Assembly: GCA_025362155.1 (NCBI GenBank)
Contig: JANYHX010000078.1
Location: forward strand, 1-6,800
DNA from: Gallionella sp.
GTDB lineage: Bacteria; Pseudomonadota; Gammaproteobacteria; Burkholderiales; Gallionellaceae
Length of the DNA stretch: 6,800 nt
Direction: 5' to 3'
The notes beneath the pieces were generated by a model that saw only the letters and a list, made by a program, of their open reading frames with translations, was not told the origin of the DNA and did not search any database. A program made the position numbers and the translations under genes. Position 1 is the first letter of the stretch; each line of letters starts with the position of its first letter. Positions 1 through 5,019 of this stretch are shown piece after piece.

Positions 1-1
1 G

Positions 2-211
2 GGCAAGACACCGCATGCTTTTATGATTGAGGCCCTGGCTGAACAAACTGAGCGCGAAGAACGCAGGCATGATTTTCTTAATGTCGCTGTTGCAGCTGAA
101 AAGGAAACCGCCAAAACAGGTATTACCTATGACGCAGATGAAGTACATGTTTATTTGCGTGCGAAGATTTCCGGTAAATCTCCACACCGCCCCAAGCAGA
201 TCAAACGATAA
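2..211 (+). CDS. ParD/CopG-type antitoxin, 5'-truncated by the window edge
   Basis: The reading frame is open to the left edge, so the true start lies outside the window; the ATG at 23 is internal. The visible product begins GKTPHAFMIEALAEQTEREE, which looks like the second helix of a ribbon-helix-helix (RHH) DNA-binding domain as found in CopG/ParD-like antitoxins. The first strand and helix would lie upstream. The remaining residues form a charged tail ending in a basic PHRPKQIKR, the part that in this family wraps and neutralises the toxin. The stop (209-211) is 3 bp before the ATG of a ParE-like toxin gene, the usual antitoxin-first operon order. Family knowledge says such antitoxins repress their own promoter, which here would lie outside the window. 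The RHH assignment rests on half a domain plus the partner gene; the pairing is firmer than the exact family. Confidence 0.82.
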   Translation, partial: GKTPHAFMIEALAEQTEREERRHDFLNVAVAAEKETAKTGITYDADEVHVYLRAKISGKSPHRPKQIKR

Positions 212-214
212 CTC

Positions 215-502
215 ATGGCGACAATCGAATACGCCGAACGCGCATTGGCGGATGTTGAACGCTTGGTAGATTTTCTGATGGGGCAAGACCCAGGCGCCGC
301 CGAGCAGACGCTGGACTTGATTCAAAGCGCAATTGCGCCATTAAAACATCATCCACTCGTCGGCCGCCCCAAGAAGCATGATCTTCACGAGCTTGTCATC
401 TCTCGTGGGCGCACCGGCTATCTCGCGCTCTACCGTTATGATGAAGTGCTGGACAGGATAATTATTCTCACTATTCGCCACCAGCGTGAGGCGGGATATT
501 AA
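215..502 (+). CDS. RelE/ParE-superfamily toxin
   Basis: This is a 95-residue protein, normal size for the family. Residues about 7-44 would form the N-terminal helical hairpin. They are followed by the HHPLVGRP segment (45-52) and the C-terminal strands, which end in IRHQREAGY (87-95), a hallmark ending of ParE-like toxins. In the family, ParE proteins poison DNA gyrase while RelE relatives cleave mRNA; the sequence resembles the ParE side, but the target cannot be read from it. The ATG lies 3 bp after the antitoxin stop and has no strong Shine-Dalgarno sequence, so translation is probably coupled to the antitoxin. The frame is complete, so the toxin may be functional. The gene converges on hrpA with 10 bp between stops and no clear terminator between them. 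Confidence 0.88.
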   Translation: MATIEYAERALADVERLVDFLMGQDPGAAEQTLDLIQSAIAPLKHHPLVGRPKKHDLHELVISRGRTGYLALYRYDEVLDRIIILTIRHQREAGY

Positions 503-512
503 CTGGCCACTG

Positions 513-3500
513 TCAGCTTCTAATCCCCGCCAGCATTTTCTCCAACCGCTTCACCGACACGATCACCGGCGTCTTCAGTTCCTGCGCGTACAGCGATACG
601 CGCAGCTCCTGCATCAACCAGGCAAACTCATCCACACGCGGATCGCTGTTGCCCTGCTGCGCCTGACGCAGCTTTTGCCATGCCTGCGTCAGCGGCTGCA
701 TCTGCGCCATGCACTGTGCGTCGCGCGCCGGATTGCTGCGCAGCTTTTCGATACGCAGGTTGATCGCTTTGAGATAACGCGGCACATGTTGCAAACGTTC
801 ATACGGAGTATCAGCGATGAAGCGTTTATGCAGCAGCCATTCAAGCTGGGCGCGCACATCCGGGTTTGCCTGTGCGTGTGCTTTGAGCGGGGGTAGATTT
901 TTTTGTATGGCTTGATATTCAGTCAGCACATTGCCCACCAGCCGCGCGAGTTCCTGTGCGATCAGCAACAGGCGGTTCTTCGCTTCTTTACCGCGTGCGG
1001 TGAATTCTGCTTCGTTGGTTGGCAAGGGATCATTTAAACAACAACGCTCAAAGGTCATCGCCAATATCTGCTGCTGTAATTCCTGCTGCGTTCCACTAAA
1101 TGGAGAGTTGGGCATCATGAACAACATGCCCAACCGTTGCGCATCGGGCAGGTTTTTTTCCAGATACTTAACCTGCTCTTTTAACAACAACATGAACAAA
1201 CGGCGCAAACCGCCACGATGCGCGGCTTGGGCGGCAGCGCGGATGTCAAAAGCGCGCAGCACCACCGCATCGCCCTCATCCACCAGTGCGTTGAACAACG
1301 TGACATTTTGTCCGGCGCGCTGCACTACGCTGGTTTCGACGAAATCGCCGAAGCTCCATGAGGTGTAGCGTTGTTCTACGATTCCTGCCCCCTCCCCACC
1401 CCTCCCCCGGTGGGAGAGGGAGCCGTCTGGCAGAGTGCGCGAGTTTAGTCCCTCTCCCACCGGGGGAGGGGTTGGGGAGGAAGGGGCGGCGCGCAGCGCC
1501 AATTCGGCGTGCAATGAAGCAAAATTACGCGACATGCCGAGCTGCCGACCATGCTCGTCCATAACGCGAAAATTCATCAGCAAGTGCGGCGGTAATTGTT
1601 CAAGGCGGAATGCATCGAGCGGCACGTCGAGCTGCTTCTGCTCGCGGATATAGCGCGCCAGCGCTTGTAACAACGGCGCGTTTGAAGCGGGCACTTCGCG
1701 AGAAAACGCCGCCGCAAAGTCTGGCACCGGCACCAGATGGCGACGTAGCTTTTGTGGGAGTGTCTTGAGGAGTTGCCCCACCTTCTCCGCCAGGATGCCC
1801 GGAATAAGCCACTCGCAGCGTGCCGCCACCACTTGATTAATCAGCGCCAGCGGCACGGTGAGCGTGATGCCGTCATCGTTCTTGCCCGGCGAAAAGTTGT
1901 AGCTCAGCACAAAGGTGACGTTGTCGATTTTCAATTGCGGCGGGAACTGGTCGGTGGTGATGCCCGCCGCTTCGTGGCGCATCAGGTCATCTTTTTTCAG
2001 ATAGAGAAGTTTTGCGTCGTCGCGTTCTGCTTCCTTGCGCCAATGTTCGAATGCCGCGCCGTTGTGGAGATGAGCGGGAATGCGACTGTCGTAAAAGGCG
2101 AAGATTAACTCGTCATCCACTAGCACATCGGGGCGGCGCGCCTTGTGTTCCAAGGCTTCGATGTCGGCGATCAATTTTTGGTTGTGCGCAAAGAATGGCG
2201 CACGCGTCTCGAACTCGCCACCGACCAGCGCTTGGCGGATGAATACTTCGCGCGATTCCGCCACATTCATCGGCCCGTAATGCACGCGTTTTTTGGCGTT
2301 GAGCAACAAGCCATGCAGCGTGCTGCGCTCATAGGCCACGACTTGCGCGGCCTTCTTTTCCCAATGCGGATCGTAATAATGCCGCTTGATCAGATGTGCG
2401 CCGGTTTCCTCCAACCACTCCGGCTCGATGCGCGCCACACAGCGCGCGTACAGACGGTGCGTCTCGATTAGTTCGCCTGCCATCACCCACTTGGTACCTT
2501 TTTTTGCCAGCACCGAGTTCGCTGCAATAAAAAACTTGATGCCGCGCGCGCCCAGATATTCGTTGCTCTCCAAACTCTTCATGCCGATGTTGCCGAGCAG
2601 GCCGCACAGCAGGGCTTTGTGGATTTGTTCGTAGGTGGCAGGTTTTTCATTTCCGCGCATGCCCATCTCGGCAACCTGTCCGTGCAACTGCTGATGCAGT
2701 TCACGCCACTCACGCAGTCGCAGCGGCGACAGAAAATTTTTGCGGCACTCTTCCGCCAGCAGGCGATTGGATTTTTTTTCCGCCAGCGCCTGCTCGAACC
2801 ATGCCCAGATTTTCAGGTAAGCGAGAAAATCGGAACGCTCATCGGTAAAGCGTTTATGCGCCGCATCCGCCGCTTCCTGCCTATCTAATGGGCGTTCACG
2901 CGGGTCTTGGACTGACAGTGCGCTGGCGATAATCAGTATCTCAGTCAGACAATGATATTGCCGCCCCGCCAACAGCAGGCGCGCGATCTTCGGGTCTAGC
3001 GGCAGTTTGGCGAGTTCGTGGCCCAGTGGGGTAAGTTGTCTCCCCCCTTCCAACTTCCCCCCAGAGGGAGGAAGAGCAATTGTCTCCTCCCTCTGCGCGG
3101 GAGTCGGATCTTTTTCACTTATGGCTCCCAATTCTGCGAGCAGTTGGTACCCATCCGCGATCATGCGTGGGGTGGGCGGCTCGATGAATGGAAATTCTGA
3201 GATTTCTCCAAGCTCCAGCGCACTCATGCGCAGGATGACGGTTGCCAACGACACACGAAAAATTTCCGGGTCGGTGAATTCCACGCGCTGCAGAAAATCC
3301 GCTTCGTCGTACAGGCGCACGCACACGCCGCTCATCACCCGCCCGCAACGTCCGGCGCGCTGATTGGCGGCAGCGCGCGAGATTTTTTCAATATGCAATT
3401 GCTCGACTTTCTGGCGGATGCTGTAGCGGTTCACCCGTGCCAGACCGCAGTCAATCACGTAACCAATGTTAGGGACAGTCAACGAAGTTTCCGCAACGTT

Positions 3501-4463
3501 GGTCGCGAGCACTACACGTCGTTGCCCCCCAGTTTTGAATACCTTGTCCTGCTCGGCTGCCGACAACCGCGAAAACAATGGCAGCACTTCCATACCTTTA
3601 GGGTGATGCTTGCGCAACACTTCCGCCGTGTCGCGTATTTCGCGCTCGCCGGGCAGGAATACCAGCACATCGCCGCGCATGCCGCCTGCGGCTAACTCAT
3701 CCAGCGCGGCACTCACCGCCTGGGGTACATCTTGTGGGTCACCTTCTTCGCTCACTTGCAATGGACGGTAGCGCGTCTCGACCGGGTAACTGCGCCCGGA
3801 CACTTGAATAATGGTGGCGGACTCTTCGGCCCCCTCCCCAACCCTCACCCGGGGGGAGAGGGAGGACGTGAAATGTTTCGCGAAGCGATCCGCATCCAGT
3901 GTCGCCGAGGTAATGATGAGCTTGAGATCGGGACGGCGCGGCAGCAGTTGCTTGAGGTAGCCGAGTAGGAAATCGATGTTCAGGCTGCGTTCGTGAGCCT
4001 CGTCGATAATCAGCGTGTCGTATTTTTTCAGCAGCGTATCGCTATGAATTTCCGCCAGCAGAATCCCGTCGGTCATTAACTTGATGCTGGTGTCCGGCGA
4101 CACTTTATCGTTGAAGCGCACCTTATAGCCGACCGCGCCGCCCAGCTCGGTTTTCAATTCAAACGCGATGCGCGTCGCCACGGTGCGTGCCGCCACACGG
4201 CGCGGCTGAGTATGGCCGATGATGCCCAACACGCCGCGCCCCAGCGTCAAACATATTTTTGGCAACTGCGTGGTCTTGCCCGAGCCGGTTTCGCCGCACA
4301 CGATAACCACCTGGTTATCCGCAATCGCGCGCGTCAAGTCCTCACGTTTTTGCACCACCGGCAGATCGGCCGGGAATTCAATTGCCGCAAGGGAATCCAG
4401 CCGCGTTTTGCGGCGCAAGGCACTCGCAGACAACTCTGTATGAACAGTCAAAACGCCTCGCAA
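513..4463 (-). CDS. hrpA: ATP-dependent RNA helicase HrpA (DEAH-box), with three in-frame repeat insertions
   Basis: This 1316-residue DEAH-box helicase is close to the roughly 1300 residues of E. coli HrpA. Visible motifs are Walker A GETGSGKT (57-64), TQPRRVAART (85-94), DEAH (154-157), SAT (186-188), VFLPG (268-272), TNVAETSLT (321-329) and QRAGRCGR (368-375). Winged-helix/HA2 and OB-fold regions follow (about 430-790), then the long HrpA-specific C-terminal region. HrpA enzymes unwind RNA; in E. coli HrpA is linked to mRNA processing and to rescue of stalled ribosomes. No ATG occurs in frame before residue 130, so the start must be a weak codon. TTG at 4463 is the most upstream candidate (in-frame TAA at about 4521-4523); TTG codons at residues 5, 11 and 16 are alternatives. 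Residue 5 has a GAGG 4 nt upstream. From memory, the N-terminus is about 40 residues shorter than in E. coli. Residues about 200-217, 451-475 and 990-1030 are low-complexity insertions encoded by GC-rich palindromes. Confidence 0.96.
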   Translation of the reverse strand: MRGVLTVHTELSASALRRKTRLDSLAAIEFPADLPVVQKREDLTRAIADNQVVIVCGETGSGKTTQLPKICLTLGRGVLGIIGHTQPRRVAARTVATRIAFELKTELGGAVGYKVRFNDKVSPDTSIKLMTDGILLAEIHSDTLLKKYDTLIIDEAHERSLNIDFLLGYLKQLLPRRPDLKLIITSATLDADRFAKHFTSSLSPRVRVGEGAEESATIIQVSGRSYPVETRYRPLQVSEEGDPQDVPQAVSAALDELAAGGMRGDVLVFLPGEREIRDTAEVLRKHHPKGMEVLPLFSRLSAAEQDKVFKTGGQRRVVLATNVAETSLTVPNIGYVIDCGLARVNRYSIRQKVEQLHIEKISRAAANQRAGRCGRVMSGVCVRLYDEADFLQRVEFTDPEIFRVSLATVILRMSALELGEISEFPFIEPPTPRMIADGYQLLAELGAISEKDPTPAQREETIALPPSGGKLEGGRQLTPLGHELAKLPLDPKIARLLLAGRQYHCLTEILIIASALSVQDPRERPLDRQEAADAAHKRFTDERSDFLAYLKIWAWFEQALAEKKSNRLLAEECRKNFLSPLRLREWRELHQQLHGQVAEMGMRGNEKPATYEQIHKALLCGLLGNIGMKSLESNEYLGARGIKFFIAANSVLAKKGTKWVMAGELIETHRLYARCVARIEPEWLEETGAHLIKRHYYDPHWEKKAAQVVAYERSTLHGLLLNAKKRVHYGPMNVAESREVFIRQALVGGEFETRAPFFAHNQKLIADIEALEHKARRPDVLVDDELIFAFYDSRIPAHLHNGAAFEHWRKEAERDDAKLLYLKKDDLMRHEAAGITTDQFPPQLKIDNVTFVLSYNFSPGKNDDGITLTVPLALINQVVAARCEWLIPGILAEKVGQLLKTLPQKLRRHLVPVPDFAAAFSREVPASNAPLLQALARYIREQKQLDVPLDAFRLEQLPPHLLMNFRVMDEHGRQLGMSRNFASLHAELALRAAPSSPTPPPVGEGLNSRTLPDGSLSHRGRGGEGAGIVEQRYTSWSFGDFVETSVVQRAGQNVTLFNALVDEGDAVVLRAFDIRAAAQAAHRGGLRRLFMLLLKEQVKYLEKNLPDAQRLGMLFMMPNSPFSGTQQELQQQILAMTFERCCLNDPLPTNEAEFTARGKEAKNRLLLIAQELARLVGNVLTEYQAIQKNLPPLKAHAQANPDVRAQLEWLLHKRFIADTPYERLQHVPRYLKAINLRIEKLRSNPARDAQCMAQMQPLTQAWQKLRQAQQGNSDPRVDEFAWLMQELRVSLYAQELKTPVIVSVKRLEKMLAGIRS
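1387..1486. repeat. GC-rich palindromic element C inside hrpA (two inverted arms)
   Basis: Bases 1398-1421 and 1449-1472 are perfect 24-bp inverted repeats around a 27-bp spacer (1422-1448). Homology continues outward with one extra T at 1473 and small differences up to about 1486. Each arm is itself a hairpin: CCCTCTCCC and GGGGGAGGG flank the centre ACC with one G-T wobble. In hrpA it is read as residues about 993-1026, rich in Pro, Gly, Ser and Arg (for example SSPTPPPVGEG and SHRGRGGEG), between recognisable helicase C-terminal sequence on both sides. The reading frame is intact. On the + strand it also opens spurious ORFs with PHPSPGGRG/PLPPGEG patterns. I see no coding capacity of its own and no clear target-site duplication. 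Confidence 0.9.
3054..3103. repeat. GC-rich palindromic element B inside hrpA
   Basis: Bases 3054-3072 and 3085-3103 are inverted repeats matching at 16 of 19 positions. They include a perfect 10-bp core (AGAGGGAGGA at 3063-3072 with TCCTCCCTCT at 3085-3094) around a 12-bp spacer containing CAATTG. A related pyrimidine-rich stretch extends left to about 3041. In hrpA it is read as residues about 451-475 (including LPPSGGKLEGG), between LLAELGAIS and the conserved LTPLGHELAKLPLDP of the winged-helix region. Frame is kept. The sequence is related in style, but not closely in bases, to the elements at 1387-1486 and 3829-3864, so it may be a different subfamily. Confidence 0.78.
3829..3864. repeat. 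GC-rich palindromic element A inside hrpA (single arm)
   Basis: These 36 bases match the left arm of the larger element (1387-1422) at 33 positions in the same orientation, so they are a second copy of one arm. The segment can fold on itself through CCCTCACCC and GGGAGAGGG with a GGG loop and one mismatch. In hrpA it is read as part of residues 200-217 (LSPRVRVGEGAEE). It sits between AKHFT and IIQVSGRSYPVE, where from memory E. coli HrpA has only about four residues. It thus lies just after motif III, in the first RecA domain, and adds roughly 15 residues without shifting frame. Confidence 0.85.
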
Positions 4464-4492
4464 ATGAAAAGGGGTATCGCACGGCTTATAAT
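4464..4492 (+). promoter_or_regulatory. Candidate sigma-70 promoter for the tautomerase gene
   Basis: A perfect -10 TATAAT (4487-4492) lies 17 bp after ATGAAA (4464-4469), a 4-of-6 match to the -35 consensus. Transcription would begin near 4499, giving a leader of about 50 nt to the ATG at 4551. A second perfect TATAAT at 4512-4517 is an alternative, but I find no good -35 hexamer for it. The -10 overlaps the opposite-strand hrpA -10. Confidence 0.5.
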
Positions 4493-4513
4493 GGCAACAG
4501 GCGGGAATGTCTA
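4485..4513 (-). promoter_or_regulatory. Candidate sigma-70 promoter for hrpA
   Basis: Read on the - strand, TAGACA (4508-4513, 5 of 6 to consensus) and TATAAG (4485-4490, 5 of 6) are separated by exactly 17 bp. Initiation would be expected near 4478, only about 15 nt before the TTG at 4463. The short leader has no purine-rich Shine-Dalgarno before that TTG, so either the leader is weakly translated or a downstream TTG is used. Confidence 0.6.
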
Positions 4514-4550
4514 TAATACTTTACAAGTTCGTTACTATCCGGAGCTGCAT

Positions 4551-4736
4551 ATGCCTTACGTCAACATCCGTATCGCGGGAACCCTGACCCGCGAGCAGAA
4601 GAAACAAATCGCCGTCGAGATCACCGACACGCTGGAACGCATCGCACTCAAACCCAAGTCGTATACCTACATCGCGTTCGACGAATTGGCCGACGAGAAC
4701 TGGGCCATTGCGGGAAAGCTGCTCGATGAAGATTAA
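4551..4736 (+). CDS. 4-oxalocrotonate tautomerase-family protein
   Basis: This 61-residue protein begins Met-Pro, and the family's catalytic base is the N-terminal Pro exposed after Met removal. The fold signature is present: a first strand PYVNIRIAG, a helix TREQKKQIAVEITDTLERI, and a second strand YTYIAFDEL followed by ENWAIAGKLL. Trp50 (counted from Pro1) sits where 4-oxalocrotonate tautomerase has Phe50. The Arg11 of the classical enzyme is not at its place (Leu there; Arg at 13), so the substrate is probably not 4-oxalocrotonate and cannot be named. Enzymes of this group are small cytoplasmic oligomers. The ATG is preceded by GGAG with a 6-nt gap, which supports this start over any longer frame reaching back into hrpA. 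It is transcribed divergently from hrpA. A decayed copy of its 3' end lies 57 bp downstream. Confidence 0.88.
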   Translation: MPYVNIRIAGTLTREQKKQIAVEITDTLERIALKPKSYTYIAFDELADENWAIAGKLLDED

Positions 4737-4744
4737 TGGTATAC

Positions 4745-4792
4745 GCGGCTGCTCCCGCACCAGCGGGCTACGCCCCACCGTGTCACAGCCGC
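4745..4792. repeat. Nested palindrome after the tautomerase gene
   Basis: An outer 7-bp stem (GCGGCTG at 4745-4751 with CAGCCGC at 4786-4792) encloses a 5-bp hairpin CCCGC-ACCA-GCGGG (4754-4767). It starts 8 bp after the tautomerase stop. No T-run follows, so a standard intrinsic terminator is unlikely. Its right edge coincides with the start of the decayed gene fragment at 4793, which hints that it may be a small inserted or recombining element. Confidence 0.5.
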
Positions 4793-4844
4793 TACCTACA
4801 TCGCCTTGACGATTGCCCGGCGAGAACTGGGCCATTGCCGGAAA
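4793..4844 (+). pseudogene. Decayed duplicate of the tautomerase 3' end
   Basis: These 52 bases align with 4664-4717 of the intact tautomerase gene with 48 identities, 4 substitutions and two single-base deletions. An identical 18-base block CGAGAACTGGGCCATTGC lies at 4694-4711 and again at 4821-4838. The source encodes the second strand and the NWAIAGK segment. The two deletions disrupt the frame, and no start or upstream half of the gene is visible, so it cannot make the protein. Either a partial tandem duplication or the remains of a second tautomerase gene would explain it. The remaining gap up to argA (4845-5019) holds only short repeats and the putative argA promoter. Confidence 0.8.
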
Positions 4845-4885
4845 TAACCAATGACTTGCCCAGCGCTTTTTGTTGGGTTATAACC

Positions 4886-4965
4886 AGCCACTTGCCACTG
4901 TACTTTGGTGGCTTAGTGGATTGGCTAGTTGTTTCACCAGTCAGATGGCTAGTAGTTCTATCAGT
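4886..4965. repeat. Degenerate short direct and inverted repeats upstream of argA
   Basis: The stretch holds AGCCACTTGCCACT (4886-4899), with an approximate inverted partner AGTGGATTGGCT (4915-4926). It also holds two 20-base direct copies starting TGGCTAGT (4922-4941 and 4946-4965) that agree at 16 of 20 positions. The units suggest a decayed array built on a roughly 7-base (A/T)GCCACT motif. A similar string, ACTGGCCACTGTCAG, spans the end of the toxin gene (about 502-516). No function is evident. Confidence 0.4.
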
Positions 4966-4993
4966 TGCTGGATGAGGAATAGCACGGCATTAT
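4965..4993 (+). promoter_or_regulatory. Possible argA promoter
   Basis: TTGCTG (4965-4970, 3 of 6) and CATTAT (4988-4993, 4 of 6) are 17 bp apart, and initiation would fall near 5000, just ahead of the argA ribosome site. The match is weak. I see no convincing ARG-box-like palindrome overlapping it, so arginine repression cannot be claimed from sequence. Confidence 0.3.
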
Positions 4994-5019
4994 CCGCATA
5001 TTGCATCCGGGAGATTTAA

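Noticed and set aside
486..896. + strand ORF of 136 residues following the toxin
   Set aside because: It is antisense to the conserved C-terminus of hrpA and has Arg/His/Leu-rich composition typical of a shadow frame.
1358..1653. + strand ORFs with PHPSPGGRG and SPSPTGGGVGEE patterns
   Set aside because: They are translations of the palindromic repeat antisense to hrpA, with no ribosome site and no family beyond the repeat itself.
1387..3864. The GC-rich palindromes as a CRISPR array or insertion sequence
   Set aside because: There are no regularly spaced direct repeats with unique spacers and no transposase, and the copies differ in form and lie within one coding gene.
4212..4550. A longer + strand frame running from 4212 into the tautomerase gene
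   Set aside because: The upstream part is antisense to hrpA, while the ATG at 4551 has a good Shine-Dalgarno and gives the Met-Pro start required by the family.
4859..4877. Small stem CCCAGC with GTTGGG around a T-rich loop
   Set aside because: It is short, has a wobble pair and the T-run is in the loop rather than after the stem, so it is not a credible terminator.
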